In this document: positions 35,396 through 45,120 of the stretch, one piece after another
Numbering within the stretch: the stretch's first letter is position 1
Layout of the letters: each line of letters opens with the position of its first letter
Source of the DNA: Streptomyces sp. NBC_00234
GTDB taxonomy: Bacteria; Actinomycetota; Actinomycetes; Streptomycetales; Streptomycetaceae
Assembly (NCBI RefSeq): GCF_036195325.1
Contig: NZ_CP108101.1
Coordinates: forward strand, 5,518,001 to 5,582,000
Length of the DNA stretch: 64,000 bases
Direction: 5' to 3'
Made by a program: the position numbers and the translations under genes
Notes under the pieces: generated by a model
What the model was told of the DNA's origin: nothing
What the model saw: the letters and a program-made list of their open reading frames with translations, nothing else
Databases searched by the model: none

Positions 35396-36787
35396 ATGAG
35401 CCGATCCGCCCACCCCGCCGGACCCCGTCACGCCGATGTCCTCCACGAAGGGCACTACGCGGCGCCGCCCGCCGACCTGAACGTTCTGGACGAGAAGGTC
35501 TGGGCCCGTACCGTCACCCGCGACGCCGACGGCGCGCTCACCGTCGGCGGGATCGAAGTCGCCCGGCTCGCCGAGGAGTTCGGCACCCCGGCCTACTTCC
35601 TCGACGAGAGCGACTTCCGGGCCAGGTGCCGCGCCTGGGCCGACGCCTTCGGACGCGACGCCGATGTGTTCTACGCCGGGAAGGCGTTCCTGTCGCGTGC
35701 CGTCGTGCGCTGGCTCCAGGAGGAGGGGCTCAACCTCGACGTCTGCTCCGGCGGCGAGCTGACCACCGCGCTGGATGCCGGGATGCCCCCCGAGCGCATC
35801 GCCTTCCACGGCAACAACAAGAGCATGGCCGAGATCGAGCGCGCCGTCGGCATCGGCGTCGGGCGGATCGTGCTCGACTCCTTCCAGGAGATCGTCCGGG
35901 TCGCCGACGTCGCCCAGCGCCTCGGCAGGCGTCAGCGCGTCCAGATCCGCGTCACCGTCGGCGTCGAGGCCCACACGCACGAGTTCATCGCCACCGCCCA
36001 CGAGGACCAGAAGTTCGGCATCGCGCTGGCCGGGGGACAGGCCGCCGAGGCCGTCCGCAGGGCGCTCACCCTCGACGGGCTCGAACTCATCGGCATCCAC
36101 TCGCACATCGGCTCGCAGATCTTCGACATGGCCGGCTTCGAGGTCTCCGCGCGACGCGTGGTGCAGCTGCTGGCCGAGGTGCGCGACGAACACGGTGTGG
36201 AGCTCCCCGAGATCGACCTGGGCGGCGGGCTCGGCATCGCCTACACCTCCGAGGACGACCCGAGCGAGCCGCACGAGATCGCCAAGGCGCTCAGCGACAT
36301 CGTGACCCGCGAGTGCGAGGCGGCCGGCCTCACCACCCCGCGGATCTCCGTCGAACCGGGCCGCGCCATCGTCGGACCCACCGCCTTCACGCTGTACGAG
36401 GTCGGCACCATCAAGCCCCTCGACGGACTCCGTACGTACGTGAGCGTCGACGGCGGCATGTCGGACAACATCCGCACCGCGCTGTACGACGCCGAGTACA
36501 GCGTCGCGCTCGTCTCCCGCACCTCCGACGCCGAGCCGATGCTCGTGCGTGTCGTCGGCAAGCACTGCGAGAGCGGCGACATCGTGGTCAAGGACGCGTT
36601 CCTGCCGGCGGACCTCGCCCCGGGCGACCTGATCGCGGTGCCCGCCACCGGCGCGTACTGCCGCTCCATGGCGAGCAACTACAACCACGCCCTGCGTCCG
36701 CCGGTCGTCGCCGTGCGGGACGGACAGGCGCGAGTGATCGTCCGGCGGGAGACAGAGGAAGATCTTCTGTCACTCGATGTCGGCTGA
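35396..36787 (+). CDS. lysA: diaminopimelate decarboxylase
   Basis: The product has 463 residues and is a fold-III PLP decarboxylase. The PLP lysine is in FYAGKAFLS, with HSHIGSQIFD and the CSGGEL segment typical of LysA. It makes L-lysine from meso-diaminopimelate. The ATG is 20 bases after nrtL with GAGAG upstream. Lysine is also the precursor of aminoadipate used by lat and pcd 16 kb away, but nothing indicates shared control. A hairpin follows at 36808. Confidence 0.95.
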   Translation: MSRSAHPAGPRHADVLHEGHYAAPPADLNVLDEKVWARTVTRDADGALTVGGIEVARLAEEFGTPAYFLDESDFRARCRAWADAFGRDADVFYAGKAFLSRAVVRWLQEEGLNLDVCSGGELTTALDAGMPPERIAFHGNNKSMAEIERAVGIGVGRIVLDSFQEIVRVADVAQRLGRRQRVQIRVTVGVEAHTHEFIATAHEDQKFGIALAGGQAAEAVRRALTLDGLELIGIHSHIGSQIFDMAGFEVSARRVVQLLAEVRDEHGVELPEIDLGGGLGIAYTSEDDPSEPHEIAKALSDIVTRECEAAGLTTPRISVEPGRAIVGPTAFTLYEVGTIKPLDGLRTYVSVDGGMSDNIRTALYDAEYSVALVSRTSDAEPMLVRVVGKHCESGDIVVKDAFLPADLAPGDLIAVPATGAYCRSMASNYNHALRPPVVAVRDGQARVIVRRETEEDLLSLDVG

Positions 36788-36807
36788 TGAAATAGTCATC
36801 TCAGGAT

Positions 36808-36836
36808 CCGGACGGGTGGCAGAAACTCCCGTCCGG
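36808..36836. terminator. hairpin between lysA and hom
   Basis: CCGGACGGG and CCCGTCCGG form a 9-bp stem with an 11-base loop, 20 bases after lysA. It probably ends the lysA transcript, giving hom its own promoter. Confidence 0.6.
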
Positions 36837-36882
36837 TGAGTGAGACTGGTCCACACATTAGATGTATGAGAAACGAGGTCGG

Positions 36883-38184
36883 ATGATGCGTACGCGTCCG
36901 CTGAAGGTGGCGCTGCTGGGCTGTGGAGTGGTCGGCTCAGAGGTGGCGCGCATCATGACGACGCACGCCGACGACCTCGCCGCGCGCATCGGCGCGCCGG
37001 TGGAGCTCGCCGGTGTCGCCGTCCGCCGACCCTCCAAGGTGCGGGAGGGGATCGACCCCGCACTGATCACCACGGACGCGACGGCCCTGGTCAAACGGGG
37101 TGACATCGACGTGGTCATCGAGGTCATCGGGGGCATCGAGCCCGCCCGGACCCTGATCACCACCGCCTTCGAGCACGGCGCGAGCGTCGTCTCCGCGAAC
37201 AAGGCGCTGCTCGCCGAGGACGGCGCCGCACTCCACGCCGCCGCGGAGAGCCAGGGCCGGGACCTCTACTACGAGGCGGCCGTGGCCGGCGCCATCCCGC
37301 TCGTACGGCCGCTGCGCGAGTCCCTCGCCGGCGACAAGGTCAACCGGGTCCTGGGCATCGTCAACGGCACCACCAACTTCATCCTCGACAAGATGGACAC
37401 GAGCGGAGCCGGTTACTCCGAGGCGCTCGACGAGGCCACCGCCCTCGGGTACGCCGAGGCCGACCCGACCGCCGACGTCGAGGGCTTCGACGCCGCGGCG
37501 AAGGCCGCGATCCTCGCCGGCATCGCCTTCCACACCCGGGTGAAGATCGGTGAGGTGCACCGCGAGGGCATCACCGAGGTGACCGCAGCGGACATCGCGT
37601 CCGCCCGCCGCATGGGCTGCACCGTCAAGCTCCTCGCCATCTGCGAGCGCGCCGCCGACGGCAGGTCCGTCACCGCCCGCGTGCACCCCGCGATGATCCC
37701 GCTCAGCCACCCGCTGGCCTCCGTGCGCGAGGCGTACAACGCCGTCTTCGTCGAGGCGGACGCGGCCGGCCAGCTGATGTTCTACGGCCCCGGCGCCGGT
37801 GGTTCGCCGACCGCGTCCGCGGTCCTCGGCGACCTGGTCGCGGTCTGCCGCAACAAGCTCAGCGAGGCCACCGGCCCCGGTGAGTCCGCGTACACGCGTC
37901 TGCCGGTCAGCCCCATGGGCGAGGTCGTCACGCGGTACCACATCAGTCTCGACGTGGCCGACAAGCCTGGCGTTCTCGCCCAGGTCGCGACGGTCTTCGC
38001 CGAACAGGGCGTATCCATCGATACGGTCCGCCAGCAGAGCCGACAGGACGGAGACGGCGAGGCTTCTCTCGTCGTCGTCACCCACCGCGCGCCCGACGCC
38101 GCCCTTTCGGCGACCGTCGAGGCGCTGCGCAAGCTGGACACCGTGCGCGGTGTCGCCAGCATCATGCGTGTTGAAGGGGAGTAA
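36883..38184 (+). CDS. hom: homoserine dehydrogenase
   Basis: The product has 433 residues. The NAD(P)-binding loop is LLGCGVVGSEVAR; the substrate region includes NGTTNFILDKM and ALGYAEADPTADVEG. A C-terminal ACT domain (residues ~345-430, VADKPGVLAQVATVF) is expected to give threonine feedback control. It reduces aspartate semialdehyde to homoserine. Two adjacent ATGs follow GAGGTCGG; the first is used. The thrC gene starts 6 bases after the stop. Confidence 0.95.
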   Translation: MMRTRPLKVALLGCGVVGSEVARIMTTHADDLAARIGAPVELAGVAVRRPSKVREGIDPALITTDATALVKRGDIDVVIEVIGGIEPARTLITTAFEHGASVVSANKALLAEDGAALHAAAESQGRDLYYEAAVAGAIPLVRPLRESLAGDKVNRVLGIVNGTTNFILDKMDTSGAGYSEALDEATALGYAEADPTADVEGFDAAAKAAILAGIAFHTRVKIGEVHREGITEVTAADIASARRMGCTVKLLAICERAADGRSVTARVHPAMIPLSHPLASVREAYNAVFVEADAAGQLMFYGPGAGGSPTASAVLGDLVAVCRNKLSEATGPGESAYTRLPVSPMGEVVTRYHISLDVADKPGVLAQVATVFAEQGVSIDTVRQQSRQDGDGEASLVVVTHRAPDAALSATVEALRKLDTVRGVASIMRVEGE

Positions 38185-38190
38185 GGACCC

Positions 38191-39261
38191 ATGACCAGCA
38201 AGGGCACCCACCAGTGGCGCGGCATCATCGAGGAGTACCGGGACCGCCTTCCGGTCACGAGCACGACGCCGGTCGTCACGCTTCGTGAGGGCGGCACGCC
38301 GCTCGTCCCCGCCCAGGTCCTCTCCGAGCGCACGGGCTGCGAGGTGCACCTCAAGGTCGAGGGCGCCAACCCCACCGGGTCGTTCAAGGACCGCGGCATG
38401 ACCATGGCGATCACCCGCGCCAAGGAGGAGGGCGCGCAGGCCGTCATCTGCGCCTCCACCGGCAACACCTCGGCCTCCGCCGCCGCTTACGCGGTGCGGG
38501 CCGGCATGGTCTGCGCCGTCCTCGTACCGCAGGGCAAGATCGCACTCGGCAAGATGGGCCAGGCACTCGTCCACGGCGCCAAGATCCTCCAGGTCGACGG
38601 AAACTTCGACGACTGCCTCACCCTGGCCCGCTCGCTCTCGGACAACTACCCGGTGGCGCTGGTCAATTCGGTCAATCCGGTCCGTATCGAGGGCCAGAAG
38701 ACCGCCGCGTTCGAGATCGTCGACGCGCTCGGCGACGCCCCGGACATCCATGTCCTGCCGGTCGGCAACGCGGGCAACATCACCGCGTACTGGAAGGGTT
38801 ACACCGAATACGCGGCGGACGGGATGGCCGCGCGCACCCCGCGCATGTGGGGCTTCCAGGCTTCCGGTTCCGCGCCCATCGTGCGCGGCGAAATCGTCAA
38901 GGACCCCTCGACGATCGCCACCGCGATCCGGATCGGCAACCCGGCGTCCTGGCAGTACGCGCTGGCCGCACGGGACGAGTCGGGCGGCTTCATCGACGAG
39001 GTGACGGACCGGCAGATCCTGTCCGCCTACCGTCTGTTGGCCTCCCAGGAGGGCGTCTTCGTCGAGCCCGCATCGGCCGCTTCGGTCGCCGGTCTGCTCA
39101 AGGCCGCCGAAGCGGGCAAGGTCGACCCCGGTCAGAAGATCGTCTGCACCGTCACGGGCAACGGCCTCAAGGACCCCGACTGGGCCGTCGCGGGCGCCCC
39201 GCAGCCGGTCACGGTTCCGGTCGACGCGGTCACCGCGGCCGAGAAGCTCGGCCTCGTCTAG
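38191..39261 (+). CDS. thrC: threonine synthase
   Basis: The product has 356 residues and is a fold-II PLP enzyme. The PLP lysine is in NPTGSFKDRGMT, the phosphate-binding glycines in VGNAGNITAYW. It converts phosphohomoserine to threonine. GGGGAGTAAGGACCC upstream of the ATG overlaps the end of hom, so the two are coupled. The gene is followed by a terminator hairpin and 324 non-coding bases before thrB. Confidence 0.95.
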   Translation: MTSKGTHQWRGIIEEYRDRLPVTSTTPVVTLREGGTPLVPAQVLSERTGCEVHLKVEGANPTGSFKDRGMTMAITRAKEEGAQAVICASTGNTSASAAAYAVRAGMVCAVLVPQGKIALGKMGQALVHGAKILQVDGNFDDCLTLARSLSDNYPVALVNSVNPVRIEGQKTAAFEIVDALGDAPDIHVLPVGNAGNITAYWKGYTEYAADGMAARTPRMWGFQASGSAPIVRGEIVKDPSTIATAIRIGNPASWQYALAARDESGGFIDEVTDRQILSAYRLLASQEGVFVEPASAASVAGLLKAAEAGKVDPGQKIVCTVTGNGLKDPDWAVAGAPQPVTVPVDAVTAAEKLGLV

Positions 39262-39585
39262 CCCGTACGCCGAGGCGGTCAACAGCGGCAAAAAACCAGC
39301 TCAACCGCCCCTTTTCGGGGCGGAGAGCGCATAGGAGGCGTGCGACACGCATCGTGCGCCTCCTGTGCGCCCTATGTCGCGACAGAACCTTCCTTCGATA
39401 AGCTGTACCCACACGCTCCGCCGTAGTCGACGCGGTGCAGTTGCCGTCGTGGCCGTCGGGTCCGCCAGTGGATTTCCGCCGCACCCGCAGCCACAGCCCC
39501 CACAGCCGCACCGCTCCCTCACCCCCGCACGCCGATCCACCCAGCACCACATCCCCGCCGCCTTACAAGGAGAGTCGTCCAGCCG
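39262..39585 (+). promoter_or_regulatory. thrC-thrB intergenic region with two hairpins
   Basis: No gene is seen in these 324 bases. A GC-rich stem CCGCCCC-TTTTC-GGGGCGG (39305-39323) is a likely terminator of hom-thrC. At once after it, GCGCATAGGAGGCG (39327-39340) pairs with 39357-39370 over 14 bp with one wobble, with a small nested TGCG/CGCA stem in the loop. CGATAAGCT near 39396 could be a -10 for thrB. So thrB probably has its own promoter. Confidence 0.55.
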
Positions 39586-40503
39586 ATGGCCGGTCCCGCG
39601 TTCCGAGCTGCCGCCGTCCGGGTGCGCACCCCCGCGACCAGTGCCAACCTGGGCCCGGGCTTCGACGCCCTGGGCCTCTCACTGGGGCTGTACGACGATG
39701 TCGTGGTCCGGGTCGCCGACTCGGGACTGCACATCGACATCGCCGGTGAGGGCGCCGAAACGCTGCCCCGCGACGAGAGCCACCTCCTCGTACGCTCCCT
39801 GCGCACCGCCTTCGACCTGCTCGGCGGACAGCCCCGCGGCCTCGAGATCGTCTGCGCCAACCGGATCCCGCACGGCCGGGGCCTCGGTTCCTCCTCCGCC
39901 GCCATCTGCGCCGGCATCGTCGCCGCCCGCGCCGTGACGACGGGCGGCGACGCCCGCCTCGACGACGCGGCCCTGCTGGAGCTGGCCACCGAGATCGAGG
40001 GGCACCCCGACAACGTCGCCGCGTGTCTGCTCGGCGGCTTCACGCTCGCCTGGATGGACGGCGGATCCGCCCGGGCGATCAGGATGGATCCCGCGGATTC
40101 CGTCGTTCCGGTGGTTTTCGTGCCGGGCAGGCCCGTGCTCACCGAGACCGCCCGCGGTCTGCTCCCGCGCACCGTCCCGCATGTGGACGCCGCGGCCAAC
40201 GCCGGTCGTGCCGGTCTCCTCGTCGAGGCCCTGACCAGGCGGCCCGAGCTGCTGCTCGCCGCCACCGAGGACCGGATCCACCAGGAATACCGGGCTCCCG
40301 CGATGCCGGAGAGCGTGGAGCTGGTCAACCGTCTGCGGGCGGACGGCGTCCCTGCTGTCATCTCCGGTGCGGGACCCACGGTCCTCGCGCTGACGGATGA
40401 GGGTTCGGCCGACAAGGTCGCCCGACTGGCGGGCGAGGGATGGGCGGCCAACCGGCTCGCTCTCGACGCCGCGGGCGCGAGCGTGCTGCCGCTCGCCTCG
40501 TAG
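39586..40503 (+). CDS. thrB: homoserine kinase
   Basis: The product has 305 residues and is a GHMP-family kinase. The first motif is TPATSANLGPGFDALG, the ATP loop is PHGRGLGSSSAAICAG, and the third motif is AVISGAGPTVLAL. It phosphorylates homoserine for threonine synthase. AAGGAGA lies 12 bases before the ATG. It is separated from hom-thrC by hairpins, unlike a tight operon. Confidence 0.95.
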   Translation: MAGPAFRAAAVRVRTPATSANLGPGFDALGLSLGLYDDVVVRVADSGLHIDIAGEGAETLPRDESHLLVRSLRTAFDLLGGQPRGLEIVCANRIPHGRGLGSSSAAICAGIVAARAVTTGGDARLDDAALLELATEIEGHPDNVAACLLGGFTLAWMDGGSARAIRMDPADSVVPVVFVPGRPVLTETARGLLPRTVPHVDAAANAGRAGLLVEALTRRPELLLAATEDRIHQEYRAPAMPESVELVNRLRADGVPAVISGAGPTVLALTDEGSADKVARLAGEGWAANRLALDAAGASVLPLAS

Positions 40504-40890
40504 TCACATGTGATTGCCGGTGAGTGAGAGGGGGAATGTTTGTTGGAGCCGGTAGTGTTAACCTCAAGTCTGCAATCGACGTCTTTGTGGCGCGTTGCTT
40601 CGTGTCCCCCTCCGGGACCACCATTCTTCCGGGAGCCTCCCCAACTGCCTGAGCAGCCTGCCTGAGCAGTTTCGAGCACGCTCCGGAACCGGCACGACAC
40701 CCCTCGCTCGTCCAGGAGTGGGCCGAGCAGGGGGATCTCGCGCCGGACCCCGCACATTCATCTCTCCGCCGTACCCGGCGGACCACCGCCCCGGCAAGGT
40801 CCGCGATCGAGAAGATCACAGACCGCAGTCGGACAGCACAACCGGTCGCCGAGCCAGAAGGCCGACGTCCGCTCCAGGGAAGGACCCTTC
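40504..40890 (+). promoter_or_regulatory. long leader/promoter region of rho
   Basis: These 387 bases hold no convincing gene. The first ~60 bases are relatively AT-rich (GTTTGTTGG, TAGTGTTAACC near 40537-40564) and likely contain the rho promoter. The rest would be a long 5' leader; rho genes are often autoregulated through such leaders. CCTGAGCAG is repeated in the middle part. No firm -10/-35 assignment is made. Confidence 0.4.
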
Positions 40891-42936
40891 GTGAGCGACA
40901 CCACCGATCTGATGGGCGTGACTGCCGACAAGAGCGTCGACAGCGCCGCGCCCGCCGAAGGTGCTGCCACTGGCACCACCGCACGGCGCCGCCGCTCCGG
41001 CACCGGCCTCGATGGCATGGTCCTGGCCGAGCTGCAGCAGGTCGCGTCCGGCCTCGGAATCAGGGGCACTGCGCGTATGCGCAAGAGCCAGCTGATCGAG
41101 GTCATCAAGGAGGCGCAGGCCGGGGGCTCCTCCGCACCCAAGACTGCCGCCAAGGCCGCTGCGGCCTCCGCCGGTACGGAGACCGAGAGCAAGCCGAAGC
41201 GCCGTGCCACGTCCAAGGCGCGCACCGGCGACGAGGCGGCCACCGCCTCGCCCGAGGCCAAGGCCACGGCTCAGCAGCAGATCGACATCCCCGGTCAGCC
41301 GGCCAATGACGACCAGCCCACGGGCGAGCGTCGCAGGCGCCGAGCGACCGCGCAGGCGGGCAGCCCCGACACCAAGTCGGAGCCGCAGGCCGAGGCCAAG
41401 AGCGAGGACCGCGGCGAGGCGAAGGGCGAGGCCAAGGCCGAGTCCGCCGCCGACAACGCCGAGGGCCGCCGCGGCGACCGTCAGGACCGCGGCCAGCGCG
41501 GTGAGCGGGGCGACCGCGGTGACCGCGGCGACCGCCGCGAGCGCCAGCGCGACCGCCGAGGCAAGGGCGACGACCAGGGCCAGCAGGGCGGCGGCCAGCG
41601 TCCGCAGCGCCAGGGCCAGGGTCAGACCCAGGGCCAGGGCCAGGGCGGCCAGGGCCAGCAGGGTGGCGGCCCGCAGGACGACGGTTTCGACGACGAGGGT
41701 GGCCGTCGTGGCCGCCGTGGCCGTTACCGGGACCGCCGTGGCCGTCGTGGCCGTGAGGACTCCTTCACGCCCGACGTGCAGGTTGCCGACGACGACGTCC
41801 TGATCCCCGTCGCGGGCATCCTGGACATCCTCGACAACTACGCGTTCATCCGGACCTCCGGCTACCTGCCCGGTCCGAACGACGTCTACGTCTCGCTCGC
41901 ACAGGTCCGCAAGAACGGCCTGCGCAAGGGTGACCACGTCACGGGCGCGGTCCGCCAGCCCAAGGACGGCGAGCGCCGCGAGAAGTTCAACGCGCTGGTC
42001 CGCCTCGACTCGGTGAACGGCATGGCGCCCGAAACCGGCCGCGGGCGCCCGGAGTTCCAGAAGCTGACGCCGCTCTACCCGCAGGACCGGCTCCGTCTGG
42101 AGACCGACTCCAACGTCCTGACGACGCGGATCATCGACCTGGTCGCGCCGATCGGCAAGGGCCAGCGAGGGCTGATCGTCGCCCCGCCGAAGACCGGCAA
42201 GACGATGATCCTCCAGGCCATCGCCAACGCGATCACGGTCAACAGCCCCGAGTGCCACCTGATGGTCGTCCTGGTCGACGAGCGTCCGGAAGAGGTCACC
42301 GACATGCAGCGGTCGGTGAAGGGCGAGGTCATCTCCTCGACCTTCGACCGCCCGGCCGAGGACCACACCACGGTCGCCGAGCTGGCCATCGAGCGCGCCA
42401 AGCGTCTCGTCGAGCTGGGTCACGACGTGGTCGTCCTGCTCGACTCGATCACCCGACTGGGCCGCGCGTACAACCTCGCGGCGCCTGCCTCCGGACGCAT
42501 CCTGTCCGGTGGTGTCGACTCGACCGCGCTCTACCCGCCGAAGCGCTTCTTCGGTGCCGCGCGCAATATCGAGGACGGCGGCTCGCTGACCATCCTGGCC
42601 ACCGCGCTCGTCGAGACCGGCTCGCGCATGGACGAGGTGATCTTCGAGGAGTTCAAGGGCACCGGCAACATGGAGCTCAAGCTCGACCGGAAGCTCTCGG
42701 ACAAGCGCATCTTCCCGGCGGTGGACGTCGACGCGTCCAGCACCCGTAAGGAAGAAATCCTCCTGGGCACCGATGAATTGGCCGTCGTCTGGAAGCTGCG
42801 CCGGGTGCTGCACGCACTCGACCAGCAGCAGGCGATCGAGCTGCTGCTCGACCGCATGAAGAAGACCCAGTCCAACGCCGAGTTCCTTCTGCAGATTCAG
42901 AAGACGACTCCCGGCAGCGGCAATGGGAACGACTGA
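40891..42936 (+). CDS. rho: transcription termination factor Rho with long Arg/Gly/Gln-rich insert
   Basis: The product has 681 residues. Residues ~30-75 are the Rho N-terminal helical domain. Residues ~80-290 are a disordered, charged insert ending in RG and GQ repeats, found in actinobacterial Rho. The cold-shock RNA-binding domain follows (GILDILDNYAFIRTSGY), then the ATPase with Walker A APPKTGKTM and Walker B DVVVLLDSITRL. It is a hexameric RNA helicase that ends transcription. The GTG start has AGGGAAGGA upstream. The insert probably adds RNA contacts. Confidence 0.95.
   Translation: MSDTTDLMGVTADKSVDSAAPAEGAATGTTARRRRSGTGLDGMVLAELQQVASGLGIRGTARMRKSQLIEVIKEAQAGGSSAPKTAAKAAAASAGTETESKPKRRATSKARTGDEAATASPEAKATAQQQIDIPGQPANDDQPTGERRRRRATAQAGSPDTKSEPQAEAKSEDRGEAKGEAKAESAADNAEGRRGDRQDRGQRGERGDRGDRGDRRERQRDRRGKGDDQGQQGGGQRPQRQGQGQTQGQGQGGQGQQGGGPQDDGFDDEGGRRGRRGRYRDRRGRRGREDSFTPDVQVADDDVLIPVAGILDILDNYAFIRTSGYLPGPNDVYVSLAQVRKNGLRKGDHVTGAVRQPKDGERREKFNALVRLDSVNGMAPETGRGRPEFQKLTPLYPQDRLRLETDSNVLTTRIIDLVAPIGKGQRGLIVAPPKTGKTMILQAIANAITVNSPECHLMVVLVDERPEEVTDMQRSVKGEVISSTFDRPAEDHTTVAELAIERAKRLVELGHDVVVLLDSITRLGRAYNLAAPASGRILSGGVDSTALYPPKRFFGAARNIEDGGSLTILATALVETGSRMDEVIFEEFKGTGNMELKLDRKLSDKRIFPAVDVDASSTRKEEILLGTDELAVVWKLRRVLHALDQQQAIELLLDRMKKTQSNAEFLLQIQKTTPGSGNGND
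41571..41670 (+). repeat. CAGGGC-type repeat tract inside rho
   Basis: Imperfect repeats of CAGGGC and CCAGGG encode the GQ-rich end of the Rho insert. Such tracts vary in length between strains and may slip. Confidence 0.7.
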
Positions 42937-42973
42937 ACAAGAAGCTGAATCGGGACAGTTCAACCGTCCCTGA

Positions 42974-43013
42974 AATCCGCCCCGTTACTTCGGTAACGGG
43001 GCGGATTCTTTTT
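42974..43013 (+). terminator. rho terminator
   Basis: A perfect 15-bp stem AATCCGCCCCGTTAC / complement with a TTCG tetraloop, followed by TCTTTTT, 38 bases past the rho stop. Confidence 0.92.
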
Positions 43014-43213
43014 GTTCCCCCGCAGTCCCCTTTTGTTGATACTGGCGTACTATCTGCGTCAGTTGAGGTGGGGGGCCATCCCGGCAGCACCGCAGAGGGC
43101 ATAAGCCCTGCATTGTGCTGCCCTGCTGCGTGCAGTCGTTCTGCCGAGCCCCCGCCATTCCACGATCCGGTGGGCGTATCCGTGCCGCCGGTTCCGATAC
43201 GAAGGATCGCCGC

Positions 43214-44995
43214 GTGCACATACGCACCAGGGGGGGCCGGCACTCGCGCCGGCTCAAGCTCGCCGTTCCGGCCGTAGCTGTCACCGTCCTCGCCCTCGTG
43301 GGCACGGGGCTCACGATGTCCAGCTCCCAGGCGGGCGAGCCGCTCCCGATCGCGCCGGCCGCAGCCGCGGCGCGGCCCGCCGCCCCGTCGGACGCCACGC
43401 TGCTCGAGCGCGTGGCCGACTCGGCCCAGGCGGACCGCAAGGCTCTCGCACCGTCCAAGCTCAACGCCACGGACGACCCGGGCCCCGCCCCGATGGTCAT
43501 CGGCGGCACGGAGACCTCGATCTCCACCGCTCCGTGGATGGCGCAGCTCTGGTACAACGACGACAACGGCACCCCTGACGACGCCACCGACGACCTCGGC
43601 TTCTTCTGCGGTGGCGTGGTCATCGCGCCCACGAAGATCGCCACGGCCGCGCACTGCGTCAAGGGCTTCGACTGGGCCGCGAACGGTGCGGTCGTCACCG
43701 GCGCGAGCTCCACCGAGACGGTCGGCACCGGGACCGTCACCTGGCCCTACCGCCAGTGGTCGAACCCGCTGTACCTCGACAACGACGGCGCTGCGGACAA
43801 CGACGTCGCCGTGCTCACCCTCTTCGACGCGGTCACCGTCAAGCCGCTGCCCGTGATGTCGAAGTCGGACACGGCTCTCTACGCGGCCGGCACGCAGGCC
43901 AAGGTCTACGGCTGGGGCCGCACGAGCTCGACCGACAACGGGATCTCCACGACCCTGCGTTCGGCGACTCTGCCGTTGGTCTCGGACTCGACGTGCGCCA
44001 ACTCGTACGGCAGCTGGTTCAAGGCCGGCCACATGGTCTGCGCGGGCAAGACCGGCGCGACCGACGCCGAGACGACCGGTGCGTGCAACGGTGACTCCGG
44101 CGGCCCGCTGGTGGCCGGCGGCAAGCTGGTCGGCATCGTGTCGTGGGGCATCACGGACTGTGTGGGGGTGGGCGCGTACAGCGTCTTCGCCAAGGTGAGC
44201 ACCTACGTTCCCGCGATCAACGCGCGGGCGTACGACACCAACATGAACTGGGACCACCGGGCCGACCTGATGGCCCGCAACACGTCGAACAAGCTGTACC
44301 AGTTCAACTCCACGGGCTCCGGCATGACCAAGGGCAGCTGGAGCGGCGACTGGAGCGGCATCAACCTCCTGCTCCAGACCGACCTCAACCGCGACGACTA
44401 CCAGGACATGCTGATCCGGGCGAACGACGGCAACCTGTACTGGCAGTGGTACAACACCGCGGCCGGCGACCTGGGCGAGTGGGAAGTCAAGCAGATCGCC
44501 TCCGGCTGGGGATCCCGCAAGCAGATCCTGTCGCCCGGCGACCTGACCGGTGACGGTCACCCCGACATCCTGTCGACCGACTCCGCCGGCGACTTCTGGC
44601 TGTACCCCGGCAAGGGCAACGGCACCTTCTCCACCCGGAGCAAGATCGGCGGTGGCGGGCTCAACTACAACATGGTCCGCGGCAGCGGGGACTTCACCAA
44701 CGACGGCAAGGCCGACATCATCGCCCGCGGCAGCGGCGGCAAGATGTACCTCTTCCCGGGCACCGGCAAGGCGAGCTCCCCGTTCGCCTCCAAGATCCTC
44801 GTCCGGACCTGGGACGTCGCCAACGCGCTCGTCACCACCGGTGACTTCAGCGGCGACGGCATCGCGGACATCATCGTCCGTGTGAAGACCGGCGAGCTGT
44901 ACCTCTACCCGGGCACCGGGCAGGCGAACACCAACATCTTCGGCGCCCGCAAGCTGCTGGGCACCGGAGGGGCGGGCTACAACCTGTTCGGCTGA
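43214..44995 (+). CDS. secreted trypsin-like serine protease with FG-GAP/VCBS repeats
   Basis: The product has 593 residues. A signal peptide (RRLKLAVPAVAVTVLALVG) is followed by a ~60-residue propeptide and the trypsin domain. This begins at VIGGTET, with catalytic His in ATAAHC, Asp in DNDVAVL and Ser in ACNGDSGGPL. The C-terminal half is built of VCBS/FG-GAP-type repeats (DLTGDGHPDIL, DFTNDGKADII, DFSGDGIADII), a beta-propeller that binds Ca2+ and probably substrate. The GTG start has GAAGGA 7 bases upstream and begins a normal signal peptide; an ATG at 43115 would bury it. Monocistronic between two strong terminators. Confidence 0.9.
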   Translation: MHIRTRGGRHSRRLKLAVPAVAVTVLALVGTGLTMSSSQAGEPLPIAPAAAAARPAAPSDATLLERVADSAQADRKALAPSKLNATDDPGPAPMVIGGTETSISTAPWMAQLWYNDDNGTPDDATDDLGFFCGGVVIAPTKIATAAHCVKGFDWAANGAVVTGASSTETVGTGTVTWPYRQWSNPLYLDNDGAADNDVAVLTLFDAVTVKPLPVMSKSDTALYAAGTQAKVYGWGRTSSTDNGISTTLRSATLPLVSDSTCANSYGSWFKAGHMVCAGKTGATDAETTGACNGDSGGPLVAGGKLVGIVSWGITDCVGVGAYSVFAKVSTYVPAINARAYDTNMNWDHRADLMARNTSNKLYQFNSTGSGMTKGSWSGDWSGINLLLQTDLNRDDYQDMLIRANDGNLYWQWYNTAAGDLGEWEVKQIASGWGSRKQILSPGDLTGDGHPDILSTDSAGDFWLYPGKGNGTFSTRSKIGGGGLNYNMVRGSGDFTNDGKADIIARGSGGKMYLFPGTGKASSPFASKILVRTWDVANALVTTGDFSGDGIADIIVRVKTGELYLYPGTGQANTNIFGARKLLGTGGAGYNLFG

Positions 44996-45020
44996 TCACC
45001 GGCCCGCAGCAGTTCTCCTG

Positions 45021-45056
45021 AAGAGCCCCCCGCGTCCTCGGACGCGGGGGGCTCTT
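45021..45056 (+). terminator. terminator of the protease gene
   Basis: A perfect 16-bp stem (AAGAGCCCCCCGCGTC and complement) with a 4-base loop, 25 bases past the stop. Confidence 0.9.
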
Positions 45057-45120
45057 TGCATATTGGAACAACCGTGTGTAAGTCTTTCCAGCCGCAAACC
45101 CCGTCACGGAATGTGAGCAG

